This document shows positions 18,465-27,245 of a stretch of DNA of 64,000 nt, in pieces. The stretch covers positions 27,731 to 91,730 of the forward strand of contig JAJZDN010000010.1 of NCBI GenBank assembly GCA_021805985.1. Direction: 5' to 3'. Source of the DNA: Planctomycetota bacterium. Lineage in GTDB: Bacteria; Planctomycetota; Phycisphaerae; WQYP01. The translations under genes were made by a program, and so were the position numbers. Numbering within the stretch: the stretch's first letter is position 1; every line of letters starts with the position of its first letter. The notes below the pieces were generated by a model that searched no databases, was not told the origin of the DNA, and saw nothing but the letters and a program-made list of their open reading frames with translations.

Positions 18465-18609
18465 GCGGAAACTCCATTCCATGACCCGCCATCGGGCGGT
18501 TGCCAGCCAACGCTTAGCATAAGTATACTCTTCTTTGCGTGTTGAAGTTATTTCCGCAATGAGGGGGGGGGTATGACTTAAGGAAGATCCCACCTAAAAG
18601 GAAACATCT

Positions 18610-19155
18610 ATGGCGATATCCGACATTCGGGAGAAAATGGATGAAAACCAAAAGCCGTTTGTTATCGGGGGCATTGTTATGGTCTGTCTGGCCGTTGGAT
18701 TGTTAATTTGGGAATTCAAGCCCGTCAGCGCGCCCGCCGGTGCAAGCAGTTATTACTTTTACGATCTGTCCAATGGCAGTATTACCACAGAGCCGGTTAC
18801 CGCCATTTCACCGCTAAGGGGTGCCGATGGTCAAGATACGCTGGTACAGGCATTCTTCTTTACCTGCAGCAGTTGTGGAGATAAGAAAATAGGCTATCTG
18901 CTGAAGTATACGCGTCGGGCCAAGGCGGCAAAGGCGCTGCTTATGCACCCGGGCAACGGCGCGATGGCACCGCAGCAATCTATGCAATTCAACTCGTCGC
19001 TGTCCAGGCACCAGGTTGCGATAGCCATGGGCACGCTGGTGCGTCTGCCGGCCAAAGGTTCGCACTGGTACCCCATTGCCAGCCCGACGGGTTCTCAAAT
19101 AGCCAGCCCGCCGCGCTGTTCCACGACTGCGTTGGCCAAAGCCTGTCGGCCATGA
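18610..19155 (+). CDS. Single-pass membrane protein of unknown function
   Basis: The product is 181 aa, with AAGGAAA before the ATG. Residues 18-36 form one membrane helix (FVIGGIVMVCLAVGLLIWEF) after a short cytoplasmic tail, so the rest should be periplasmic. It contains a CSSCGDKKIGYL stretch, a CxxC pair that could bind metal or form a disulfide. The C-terminal third is Ser/Pro/Ala-rich. No family is recognised. A run of nine G lies between it and the divergent DUF151 gene. Confidence 0.7.
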   Translation: MAISDIREKMDENQKPFVIGGIVMVCLAVGLLIWEFKPVSAPAGASSYYFYDLSNGSITTEPVTAISPLRGADGQDTLVQAFFFTCSSCGDKKIGYLLKYTRRAKAAKALLMHPGNGAMAPQQSMQFNSSLSRHQVAIAMGTLVRLPAKGSHWYPIASPTGSQIASPPRCSTTALAKACRP

Positions 19156-19265
19156 CCGACTGTCGGCCACATGGCAGTGAAAACACGCCTAAGGCGGTGG
19201 GGCAGTGCCGGAAAAAGTAGCCGGTATCACGGCAGCTCCACTATTAATAATAATGATTCAAAGGC

Positions 19266-19294
19266 TTGACGCCACTGCGTACATCGCATAAATT
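19266..19294 (+). promoter_or_regulatory. Putative sigma-70 promoter of the XylR-type gene
   Basis: TTGACG (19266-19271), a 17-base spacer, TAAATT (19289-19294). The start codon is 58 bases downstream. Spacing is ideal; the hexamers are four or five of six. Confidence 0.5.
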
Positions 19295-19352
19295 TATTTC
19301 TACAGCGCAAAATCCATAGGGGGATTTTGTTGCCCAAACGGAGTGTTGTATT

Positions 19353-20567
19353 ATGAGAAAAGCCGCTAAAATCAAGCGAACGGGCCGCAAAGCTCGCAGG
19401 CGTGTGGCATTATTTCTCGAGGATATGGGACCCTACGGGGAGCACTCCTTGCGGGCCATCGCGCATTTTGCCAGGAGCCGGGGCACTTGGCGCGTGGACA
19501 TGGCCAACTTTGGCGAAGTCACCACCGAGGACATTGCTGCCGGAAAAGTTGATGGGGTTATCTTTGGGAAGTGGGAGGCGTTGCCGGCACTCTTAGAGGC
19601 CATTAACCATAGCGGCGTGCCGGCGGTAGATATTTCCGGTGGCGATGACGTCCAATCGCCTCCCGCCCGTGTGATGCCCGATGACCGTGCCGTTGGTCTG
19701 CTGGCGGCCGAACATTTTCTCGCACGCGGTTTTGCGCACTTTGCGTATTACGGCCTGCCCGATGAATTTAATCATCGTTGGGAAAAAGCCCGGCGGGATG
19801 GTTTCCGCGATTCGCTTGCCAGCCGCGGCTTTTCAACGGATTGTTTTAAGGGTTCCGCCCGCGGCTGGAACGAACTGCACGATAGCGTCCATCTGGCGGC
19901 GTTGAGCCGCTGGCTCATTAAGCTGCCCAAGCCCTGCGCCGTGCTGGCCTGCATTGATGCCCTTGCCTATGAACTTTTGCGATTGTCACGGGAGTCCGGC
20001 ATTGCGGTTCCCGAAGAAGTCTCGGTGTGTGGTGTGGATAACCGCTTGTGGATTTGCATGCTGGCCAATCCCACCATTACCAGTATCCCACTTGATGGTG
20101 CGCAGGCCGGTGCACGCAGCGCCCAGGTACTTGCCAAACTAATGGCGGGCCGCGCTGTTCCGCAAAAGCCGATACTTATTGCCCCGCTGCCCATTGAACA
20201 GCGCGAATCCACGGATGTATACGCCTATCATGACGCCGACGTGGTGGAAGCTCTGTACTATATTCGGGATCATTGCAACCGACCAATCACGGTTGCGGAT
20301 ATAATTGGGACGATGCCTGTTTCCCGGAGGTCGTTGGAAATGCGATTTAAGAGCCTCACGGGCCAAACGCTGCAGACGGAAATCTGGAGAGCGCATCTGG
20401 ACCGTGCCAAGGGGCTGCTGTTGGAAACGGATTACTCCATCAATGACGTGGCCGAAAATTCCGGATTCCGGACAGCTGCAACGTTTAATGTCATGTTCCG
20501 CCGGGCCTTTAGTAAGACTCCTACAGAGTTTCGTCGACAGGCTAAATTGCCAAATCGGCAGCCATAA
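19353..20567 (+). CDS. XylR-type AraC family sugar-responsive regulator
   Basis: The product is 404 aa. Residues about 15-285 form a LacI/periplasmic-binding-type sensor (RRVALFLEDMGPYGEHSLRA, VCGVDNRLWICMLANPTITS). Residues about 300-400 are an AraC-type double HTH (SRRSLEMRFKSLTGQTLQTE, YSINDVAENSGFRTAATFNV). This is the architecture of E. coli XylR, which activates xylose genes when bound to sugar. Planctomycete paralogues are common beside polysaccharide genes. There is no adjacent sugar operon, so the target may be distant or the GH genes of this region. The inducer is unknown. Confidence 0.92.
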   Translation: MRKAAKIKRTGRKARRRVALFLEDMGPYGEHSLRAIAHFARSRGTWRVDMANFGEVTTEDIAAGKVDGVIFGKWEALPALLEAINHSGVPAVDISGGDDVQSPPARVMPDDRAVGLLAAEHFLARGFAHFAYYGLPDEFNHRWEKARRDGFRDSLASRGFSTDCFKGSARGWNELHDSVHLAALSRWLIKLPKPCAVLACIDALAYELLRLSRESGIAVPEEVSVCGVDNRLWICMLANPTITSIPLDGAQAGARSAQVLAKLMAGRAVPQKPILIAPLPIEQRESTDVYAYHDADVVEALYYIRDHCNRPITVADIIGTMPVSRRSLEMRFKSLTGQTLQTEIWRAHLDRAKGLLLETDYSINDVAENSGFRTAATFNVMFRRAFSKTPTEFRRQAKLPNRQP

Positions 20568-20701
20568 TTTCCTGTGCAAGGGCCTCCGTATCAGGTCGCC
20601 TTATCAGGAGCGCCAATGCGTTGCAAATCGTATATAATTAGAAAAGAGCCAATTAACTGTCACGGACAGCGTTGATACGGCTTATTGGAACGGTGCAGAT
20701 C

Positions 20702-21130
20702 ATGAATAAGCTCACCAAGAAATCGATCGTTGATGTGACCCAGCAGTCGCCCTATGCGCCCGAGGCGTTTGACTTTGTGCGGGAAGGTCTGGCAGAAACC
20801 GTTCAACGCGTCCATCCTGCGGAAAGCGGCGACGAACTGCCGGCAGGGCAACGGCACGTCTCTGGCCAGGACTTGGCGAAGGGCCTGCGTGATCTGGCCA
20901 TCTGCAAGTATGGGATTATGGCTGGCGTGGTATTGGCGCACTGGAATATTCGCACTACCATGGATTTTGGTAAAATCGTCTTCGCCATGGTCGAAGGCGG
21001 TGTCATGCACAAAACACCGGAAGACAGCGTGGAAGACTTTCGGGATGTGTTTGATTTTGATGAGGCCTTCACCGCGCCCCAGCGTCCGCTAATAATTGGA
21101 ACGCCGGGGTTTGATTTGAAATCCGCGTGA
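20702..21130 (+). CDS. Minf_1886 family conserved protein
   Basis: The product is 142 aa. The frame also opens at a TTG (20672), but the ATG at 20702 gives the usual family start. It matches the Minf_1886 family of Planctomycetes and Verrucomicrobia (YAPEAFDFVREGL, HVSGQDLAKGLRDLAICKYG, FAMVEGGVMHKTPEDSVEDF). The family function is unknown. It lies just upstream of a lipoprotein gene and the mreD-PBP2-rodA cluster, which hints at an envelope link, but co-transcription is not shown. Confidence 0.88.
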   Translation: MNKLTKKSIVDVTQQSPYAPEAFDFVREGLAETVQRVHPAESGDELPAGQRHVSGQDLAKGLRDLAICKYGIMAGVVLAHWNIRTTMDFGKIVFAMVEGGVMHKTPEDSVEDFRDVFDFDEAFTAPQRPLIIGTPGFDLKSA

Positions 21131-21219
21131 ACGTGGCAGTTATCCATGCAATAAAATCAGGCGTCGATGCGCCTGGAAAATACAGGGATGTCTTTTTTTA
21201 TTCACAAGGGGAAACAGGC

Positions 21220-21678
21220 GTGGTCGCAAAATTTTCAAAGCGTATGATTTTAGCCAGTGTTGTCGGCCTGCTGCTGGTTGGCTGCACGTATCAGAAGCCG
21301 CCGGTTGATTTGACCGCACCTTCGCATTTCACGCTTAGCGTCATTGATGGCGCGCAGCGTCGGTCCGCCATTGATGTGCCGATTCCGGCGTCGTCCAATG
21401 TCCTGCCAGATACGCAGGCCCTGATCAATTCTGTCGGCCCGTGGTCCCTGAAGGGCGATGAAACCGGTACACTTAATGAAGTCATCGTCAACGGACCTAT
21501 GTATGATGTAAACGTGATGTCGGATCGGTTGGTCATTCGCTTCCATCATGATCCCAACCAGGTCGGTGCGGTAACGGCAGTGATAACCCGGCAGCAATAT
21601 GATCAAATTCGCAGCGATGCGATGGTGACCGTACAGCCGAGTCAGTGGAAGAAAATCACTTACGGATCCAATCCGTAA
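21220..21678 (+). CDS. Small lipoprotein upstream of mreD
   Basis: The product is 152 aa from a GTG at 21220, which has AGGGG 8 bases upstream. An ATG at 21244 is possible, and the frame also reaches back to a GTG overlapping the previous stop. Residues 9-23 form a lipoprotein signal (MILASVVGLLLVGC), with Cys as the lipidation site. The mature domain is about 130 aa, beta-rich, with no recognised family. Its place before mreD-PBP2-rodA suggests an envelope role; this is inference. Confidence 0.72.
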   Translation: MVAKFSKRMILASVVGLLLVGCTYQKPPVDLTAPSHFTLSVIDGAQRRSAIDVPIPASSNVLPDTQALINSVGPWSLKGDETGTLNEVIVNGPMYDVNVMSDRLVIRFHHDPNQVGAVTAVITRQQYDQIRSDAMVTVQPSQWKKITYGSNP

Positions 21679-21725
21679 ATGTCCGTCGCTTCCCTTAAGG
21701 CGCGTTTGGCGGCATACTCTCTGTT

Positions 21726-22262
21726 ATGCGGTGGCTGACGTTTTTTCTGTTGCTCTATTTTGCCACGGCCCTTCAGGCCGCGCACCTTGGGCAATGGAGC
21801 GAATTCGGCTATTTCCATATCGAATATATTTTCATGCTGGCCGTGTTCTACGCGTTGTTCGCCGAGAAGGATGCCGCGCTGCTGGCGTGCTTCTGGTGCG
21901 GGCTGATGTATGACCTTACCGGACAGTCTATTGTTGGATTAGAAGCGATTCTGGTGGGCATGATCGCCTTGAGCATTATCAGCATCCGCATGCACATTTT
22001 CCGCTCCAGTGTGCTGGGGCAGATGGTCATAACGTTTTTAGCGGTGCTGCTGTTCCTGGCCGGGCGCGTGCTCTTGGGCCATCTGGTCTTGTATTTCGCG
22101 GGGCGGCCGGTACCGATTGTCAACGGCCTGGCTTACACCGGCGTTATATTATCCAGTAGTCTGTATACCGCTGCGGTTGCGCCATGGATTTTCCGCGGTT
22201 TATTTTTGCTGGGGGATATGCTCGGCTTCGATATGCAGCATCGCCGGGGCATGGCCCGGTGA
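21726..22262 (+). CDS. mreD: Rod shape-determining protein MreD
   Basis: The product is 178 aa with five or six membrane helices, as expected for MreD (MRWLTFFLLLYFATALQAA, FGYFHIEYIFMLAVFYAL, LLACFWCGLMYDLTG). MreD is an inner-membrane partner of the elongasome that works with MreC, PBP2 and RodA. PBP2 and RodA genes follow directly, which supports the call despite low conservation in this family. mreB and mreC are not in the window. Confidence 0.8.
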   Translation: MRWLTFFLLLYFATALQAAHLGQWSEFGYFHIEYIFMLAVFYALFAEKDAALLACFWCGLMYDLTGQSIVGLEAILVGMIALSIISIRMHIFRSSVLGQMVITFLAVLLFLAGRVLLGHLVLYFAGRPVPIVNGLAYTGVILSSSLYTAAVAPWIFRGLFLLGDMLGFDMQHRRGMAR

Positions 22263-22438
22263 ATCAGGCCGTCTACTTTCCAGCGTGTGCCCATATTAAA
22301 TGGCCCGCGGCTGCTCGATGCTATGGGTGGACGGTTGAAGCCTGTGATGCGTTGAAATCATCCGCAGTATTACGCTAAGATCAATAGCGCAAACGGTAAG
22401 CGGTTATGCGGCGGCGACCATAGAGGTATCCAACCCCG

Positions 22439-24490
22439 ATGTTAAGGCGGCGATTAATCATGCTGGTTGTTCTGGCAGCCTTGGCGATGGCCGTCATTGG
22501 CACACGCTTAGCTGCGCTGGAAATTTTTCAGCACCAGCACTGGCGGGATGAAGCCCGCAGTTTTACCTATCGCCACTTCATGATTCCCACCCGGCGGGGT
22601 GAAATTATGGATCGTGACGGCCGGCTGCTGGCGGTGGAAACACCCTGTTACAATCTGGCGATTGATTATCAGGCGATGAACCATGACGCCCTGTGGATCA
22701 CGGCGGTGGCCATTCGCCATCTCGAACGTTTTAAATTATCCCGGGCGCAAATGCTCGTGCGCCTGTCAGTGGAAAAGCGCAAAATCAATAGAGAGCTGGA
22801 CCGCATGCCCGAGTCCATCGCGGATCATTGTGGCGTGCCGTTGGGGCAGGTGCTGCACAGCTTTGACAACATCCGCAGTCGAATGCAGTTACTGAGGGAA
22901 GATGTCTGGACCGTGCGGTATTCCCATGTTGTGCATTCGGGAACATCCCCGGACGATCTGGATGAGCAAATGGGCCTGGCCAACAATATCGATCTGGCTG
23001 AAGCCCATGAGGCCCATACGGTGATTCCCGATATTGGCTTTGCCGCCGCCGCCTATTTTAAAAAGCACGCTGGCCGCTATCCGGGTCTGGTGGTGCAGGC
23101 CGGCACCCACCGGATATATCCTTATAACGATGTCGGAGCGCATCTGATCGGATATATGCGACAAGTCACTGCACCGGTGGTGGAACAGCATCCGTTTGTG
23201 CTTCCCCGTCTGATGGCGGGGAGTCTGCGGGATACGCGTGGGCATTTGAAGGGATATTTGCCCGGCGATACCATGGGAGCGACGGGGGTTGAACAGGCGG
23301 CTGAAAAATTATTACGCGGTTCGCGCGGGGTGCGCCTGGTGAATCTGGAAGGCCATCAGGTAAAAGCGGATTATCGCAAGCCGGTCCCCGGTCAAAATGT
23401 CCGTCTGACGCTGGATATTAATTTGCAGCGGGCGCTAAGGGAAAAATTAGAGGACCCCACGACGCATCTGTTATATTTTAACGGGCAAATGCACAATGCC
23501 GCCGTGGTCGTCTTGTCCGTGTCGCACAATCGCGTGCTGCTGATGCTTTCGGAACCGGGTTATAACATTAACACCGTTCACAAAAATTATTCGCTGCTGT
23601 TAAAAGATCCCACATTGCCCCTGATGGACCGCGCCATGTCCAGCGCGTTTCCTCCCGGAAGCATCGTCAAACCGCTGGAATCATCGTTTGCCATGACCTT
23701 GGGCGTTATTACCCCTCACACCGTCATCAACTGCGGCCCGGAATTGTTTCCTGATCATCCCAATGTATTTCGTGATGACTCCTATCCGTACGGTCGCGGC
23801 CCCACGGATGTCGTTTCTGGTCTGGAGGAATCCTGCGACGTATTTTTTTATAATGTCGGAATGCGGCTGGGGCTGGCTCGCCTGGTGGCCGGTTATCGCA
23901 GTTACGGCCTGGGTTCACCTACCGGTATTGGGCTGGCGGAAGAGACCGGCGGTTATCTTCCGCCGACGGATCACGCCATCAGCAAAATAAAGCGTCTGGA
24001 TGATGCGATTATGATGGGGATCGGCCAGGGACCGATGGCGGTGACGCCGTTACAGATGGCCAATGGCTACACGGCCATGTTGCGCGGCGGAGTTTGGATG
24101 CAGCCGCAACTCATGCAGCAGTTTCACCGACCACCGCCACGGAAGATTAATATCAACACATCTTATCTTAAATATATATATAAAGGTATGTACCTGGTGG
24201 TGCACGGCCCCCTGGGAACCGCGAATATGGACGCTTTTACGCTGCCGGTGGAAGGGAAGACCGGCACGGCGCAGACCGCCGAACTGATACAAAAAGACGG
24301 CAAAACCACCGTGATCAAAGGTGATGACGGCTGGTTTATTGGCTGTGTGCCTGCCGATCATCCCAAGTATGTTATCGCAGCCGTGGTGGAAATGGGCGGC
24401 TATGGCGGCCAGGTGGCCGGGCCGATCGTTAAACAGTGCATTGAACTGATGCAAAAGCGGGGCTACTTGCCGGAGGCCGCCAATCCGTGA
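22439..24490 (+). CDS. mrdA: Penicillin-binding protein 2 (elongasome transpeptidase)
   Basis: The product is 683 aa. One N-terminal membrane anchor (residues 5-25) is followed by the PBP dimerisation domain with the RRGEIMDRDGRLLA motif and a transpeptidase domain. Active-site motifs are S408-I-V-K411 (FPPGSIVKPLESS), SCD at 465-467, and KTG at 607-609 (VEGKTGTAQ). It cross-links peptidoglycan during side-wall growth. Its stop overlaps the rodA GTG by 4 bases, so the two are translationally coupled. Presence of a full PBP2 is notable because many planctomycetes lack classical PBPs, while Phycisphaerae often keep them. Confidence 0.95.
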   Translation: MLRRRLIMLVVLAALAMAVIGTRLAALEIFQHQHWRDEARSFTYRHFMIPTRRGEIMDRDGRLLAVETPCYNLAIDYQAMNHDALWITAVAIRHLERFKLSRAQMLVRLSVEKRKINRELDRMPESIADHCGVPLGQVLHSFDNIRSRMQLLREDVWTVRYSHVVHSGTSPDDLDEQMGLANNIDLAEAHEAHTVIPDIGFAAAAYFKKHAGRYPGLVVQAGTHRIYPYNDVGAHLIGYMRQVTAPVVEQHPFVLPRLMAGSLRDTRGHLKGYLPGDTMGATGVEQAAEKLLRGSRGVRLVNLEGHQVKADYRKPVPGQNVRLTLDINLQRALREKLEDPTTHLLYFNGQMHNAAVVVLSVSHNRVLLMLSEPGYNINTVHKNYSLLLKDPTLPLMDRAMSSAFPPGSIVKPLESSFAMTLGVITPHTVINCGPELFPDHPNVFRDDSYPYGRGPTDVVSGLEESCDVFFYNVGMRLGLARLVAGYRSYGLGSPTGIGLAEETGGYLPPTDHAISKIKRLDDAIMMGIGQGPMAVTPLQMANGYTAMLRGGVWMQPQLMQQFHRPPPRKININTSYLKYIYKGMYLVVHGPLGTANMDAFTLPVEGKTGTAQTAELIQKDGKTTVIKGDDGWFIGCVPADHPKYVIAAVVEMGGYGGQVAGPIVKQCIELMQKRGYLPEAANP

Positions 24491-25713
24491 CCGACAAGCG
24501 TGATGAGTATTCACCTTTGGGCATGTCCCGCTTTGCTGGGGGGAATTTTCGTGCATCCAGCCGCTTCACGCTGTTGGAAAACATCTGGCATCGGGTGATG
24601 CCGGAACTCGTGGCAACGCGCTTGGCGTGGCTGATGCTGCTGGCTGTAGCGCTGCTGTGCACGGCGAGCCTCATGGCGGTGCGAATATGCGGCCGCGGAT
24701 TAATGGTCCGGCAGGAAATCCATATTCTCGTAGGCGCGGCGATTTTGCTGCTGCTGTTAACGGTGAATTACCGCAAATTGGGAGTTCTGGCTTACGGCTT
24801 TTTTATTTTCACGACGCTGCTGCTTATCGCTGTGCGTTTTGCGCGGCCGATTAAGGGCAGCCACCGCTGGTTTATCATTCCTGGAGGTGTTGACCTTCAG
24901 CCCAGTGAACTGGCGAAGATATCTTTTGTCATGTCTGTGGCGTGGTGTCTTCGCATGCATAAAGACATGCGGCACCTCAACAAGCTGATTCTCCCATTTA
25001 TCCTCGCCATTATTCCCATGAGTCTGATTCTTATTGAGCCTGATCTTGGCACGGCGTTGCTTTTTCCTGTGGTGCTCTACGCCATGCTTATTGCGGCGGG
25101 CGCAAAATTCCGGCATCTGCTGGCCATTGCGCTGATTGCCATGGCAGTGGCACCGGGTTGCTATCCGCTGCTTAAGCCCTATCAGAAACAGCGCATTGTC
25201 GCCTTGTTTGTGCATGGCAAGCCCACTCATCGCCAGCTCTCCGGAGAACTGTATCAGAAACGCCAGAGTGAAATTGCTGAAGGCAGCGGCGGCTTGACCG
25301 GCCAAGGGCTGGAGGGCACGGTGGAAATTCGCCATGGACTGCTGCCGGAAGCATCCAATGATTTTATCTTCGCGGTTGTGGGCAGTCAGTGGGGCTTTGC
25401 CGGTGCCATTGGCATTGTGATTTTATATCTTATATTTTTTGCGTCCTGCATGGAAACGGCTGGTGAAGCGGCAGACAGCTTCGGGCGCCTGCTGGTTGTG
25501 GGATTATCCTGCATGTTACTCCTCCAGGCGGTTATTAACATCGCGATGACTACCGGGATCATTCCGGTGGTAGGCATTACATTGCCGTTTATGTCTTACG
25601 GCGGCAGCGCCATGCTGGCGGATATGCTGGCCATGTCGCTGATTCTCAATGTCGCCATGCGCGGTGGCCGCATGATTCCCGGCAGCCGGGAACGTCCCGC
25701 CGCCCGCGGATAA
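24487..25713 (+). CDS. rodA: RodA/FtsW-type peptidoglycan glycosyltransferase
   Basis: The product is 408 aa from a GTG overlapping the PBP2 stop (GTGA). It has about ten membrane helices and the SEDS hallmarks: KGSHRWFIIPG, QPSELAKISFV, and the catalytic-Asp block LIEPDLGTALLFPV. The C-terminal block GITLPFMSYGGSAMLADMLA is also conserved. It polymerises lipid II with PBP2 as partner. Pairing with PBP2 and MreD makes RodA more likely than FtsW. Confidence 0.93.
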   Translation: MTDKRDEYSPLGMSRFAGGNFRASSRFTLLENIWHRVMPELVATRLAWLMLLAVALLCTASLMAVRICGRGLMVRQEIHILVGAAILLLLLTVNYRKLGVLAYGFFIFTTLLLIAVRFARPIKGSHRWFIIPGGVDLQPSELAKISFVMSVAWCLRMHKDMRHLNKLILPFILAIIPMSLILIEPDLGTALLFPVVLYAMLIAAGAKFRHLLAIALIAMAVAPGCYPLLKPYQKQRIVALFVHGKPTHRQLSGELYQKRQSEIAEGSGGLTGQGLEGTVEIRHGLLPEASNDFIFAVVGSQWGFAGAIGIVILYLIFFASCMETAGEAADSFGRLLVVGLSCMLLLQAVINIAMTTGIIPVVGITLPFMSYGGSAMLADMLAMSLILNVAMRGGRMIPGSRERPAARG

Positions 25714-25780
25714 TGCCAGAGGAACCATTTCGACTCGTTTCAACCGCGACACATCCGCCGCCAATCGCTATAATCTTTTT

Positions 25781-26590
25781 ATGACGCAGGACATGGACAA
25801 TCCATCAGATATTAGCGATCAGACTACCGGTGAAAATGCTTCTCCATCGTTGGGTCAGGCATCTGCGCCCGCCCCCGTTGAGTCGACTTCTAAGGAATCA
25901 CCGCGCGTGCCTCCGGCGGAACATGATCCCCGTCGTCGCGGATTTTTCGCAAAATGTTTAAGTGATATTCTGGCCCCGGTGGCCAGTTTAATTGAAAGCC
26001 GCATGGAACCGGTCACGGATGTATTTGAAGGGCAATTTTCCCCACCAAGTTATGATGATGATTCTCCCATGATGCCCGGCCTGCACCGGTCCATGGAGCC
26101 GCAAACAATTTTGCGGCCGCCAGGGGCTAAAGCATCTGCCGAATTTGAATCGATGTGTTCGCGCTGCGGAGCCTGTGTAGAGGCCTGCCCGGTAAAGTGT
26201 ATCCAAATTGATGCCTCCGCCTGTGTCGGCGACGGGTATCCGTATATTGCTCCCGCCATTGCACCGTGCGTGGTCTGTGATGAATTGGCGTGTATGAAAG
26301 CCTGCCCGACCGGAGCGTTAACTTTGGTGGATAAGCTGTCCATCCGAATGGGTCTGGCGGAAGTGAAGCATGACACCTGTCTGCGCCACCATGGAGAAGA
26401 TTGCCGGCTGTGCCTTGAGGCCTGTCCTATCGGTGAAAACGCCATTGTTGTCAGCGCTCACTCAGGCCGGGTTCTGGTAAAACCCGGCGGATGCACCGGA
26501 TGCGGCATGTGCGAACAGGCCTGTCCCACGCACCCCACGGCCATTACAGTGCAACCGTTAAGACGGATGGAAGAGCTGCCGGAAGATTAG
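25781..26590 (+). CDS. Polyferredoxin with four Cys clusters (MauM/NapG-like)
   Basis: The product is 269 aa. Four Cys-rich motifs, CSRCGACVEACP, CVVCDELACMKACP, CLRHHGEDCRLCLEACP and CTGCGMCEQACP, could hold four 4Fe-4S clusters. The N-terminal 80 residues are Pro/Ser-rich, then RRRGFFAKCLSDILAPVASL, which resembles the twin-arginine region of NapG/MauM proteins. It sits about 50 residues in and is not followed by a standard cleavable signal, so export is doubtful. No nitrate reductase or methylamine dehydrogenase genes are nearby, so its electron partners are unknown. Confidence 0.82.
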   Translation: MTQDMDNPSDISDQTTGENASPSLGQASAPAPVESTSKESPRVPPAEHDPRRRGFFAKCLSDILAPVASLIESRMEPVTDVFEGQFSPPSYDDDSPMMPGLHRSMEPQTILRPPGAKASAEFESMCSRCGACVEACPVKCIQIDASACVGDGYPYIAPAIAPCVVCDELACMKACPTGALTLVDKLSIRMGLAEVKHDTCLRHHGEDCRLCLEACPIGENAIVVSAHSGRVLVKPGGCTGCGMCEQACPTHPTAITVQPLRRMEELPED

Positions 26591-26651
26591 ATTCCCCATA
26601 GAATAGCGGCGAATTTATCGCCGGGACGAATGTTTTAATTTGGAAGGTTTT

Positions 26652-27074
26652 ATGTCTGATAACAAGGAACGGGAACTGGGTACCACATTGGATATCAAAT
26701 TGGATTCTGCGGGGCTGCTTACAGCGGTGGCGGTAGATGCCGATACCCAAGAGGTTTTAATGGTGGCGTTTATGAACCAGGCTGCGTTGGAAAAAACCAT
26801 CGCCACGGGCAAAGCCACATATTGGAGCCGATCGCGGGGAAAATTCTGGGTAAAAGGTGAAGAGAGCGGGCACATTCAGGAAGTACAGGAACTGCTTGTG
26901 GATTGTGATCAGGATGCGGTGGTCATGAAGGTGCGGCAGAAAGGATCAGCCTGCCACAACGGCTTTCGTTCCTGCTTTTACCGCAAAATTGTGCCCGGGG
27001 ATGCTGGTGCCTCCAGTAAATTGGAACTTGTGCGCCAGCGACAGGTGGACCCCGCCAGTATCTACAAAAAGTAG
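26652..27074 (+). CDS. hisI: Phosphoribosyl-AMP cyclohydrolase
   Basis: The product is 140 aa, a stand-alone HisI without the HisE domain. Family signatures are DADTQEVLMVAFMNQAAL, TYWSRSRGKFWVKGEESGH and GSACHNGFRSCFYRK. Cys residues in DCDQDA and SACHNGFRSC form the zinc site. It opens the adenine ring of PR-AMP in histidine synthesis. No other his genes are nearby. A TTG at 26640 is in frame, but the ATG is preferred. Confidence 0.95.
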   Translation: MSDNKERELGTTLDIKLDSAGLLTAVAVDADTQEVLMVAFMNQAALEKTIATGKATYWSRSRGKFWVKGEESGHIQEVQELLVDCDQDAVVMKVRQKGSACHNGFRSCFYRKIVPGDAGASSKLELVRQRQVDPASIYKK

Positions 27075-27099
27075 CCGCGGGTTTGAGCCGGATTAAGTA

Positions 27100-27245
27100 A
27101 GTTGCTTTCATGGAAAAAGCCGCCTAGCATTGTGGCTCTCGCACAGAGTCTGTTTGGACAAAACGGTGTCCTTATTCAGACGGGAAAGCTGCCATGCGGT
27201 GGAAGCATGGGTGCCGGAGAGGAACCTTGGACACGGGTAGTCGAT
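27100..27245 (+). promoter_or_regulatory. Candidate structured leader of folE2
   Basis: There are 171 bases between hisI and folE2. CCATGC (27192-27197) and GCATGG (27205-27210) form a stem with loop GGTGGAA. This is enclosed by GTGTCC (27166-27171) and GGACAC (27229-27234). GGACA (27156-27160) can also pair with TGTCC (27167-27171), so two folds compete. This is the pattern of a switch, but I cannot match it to a known riboswitch class. The folE2 frame is open through here from a TTG at 27102, so coding cannot be fully excluded. Confidence 0.35.

Noticed and set aside
18562..18571. Run of nine G upstream of the small membrane protein as a phase-variation tract
   Set aside because: It lies outside both coding regions in a divergent gap. 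A promoter-spacing effect is possible, but nothing else supports it.
25781..26590. Nitrate reductase or methylamine oxidation system suggested by the MauM/NapG-like protein
   Set aside because: No catalytic subunits, cytochromes or maturation genes of either system are present nearby.
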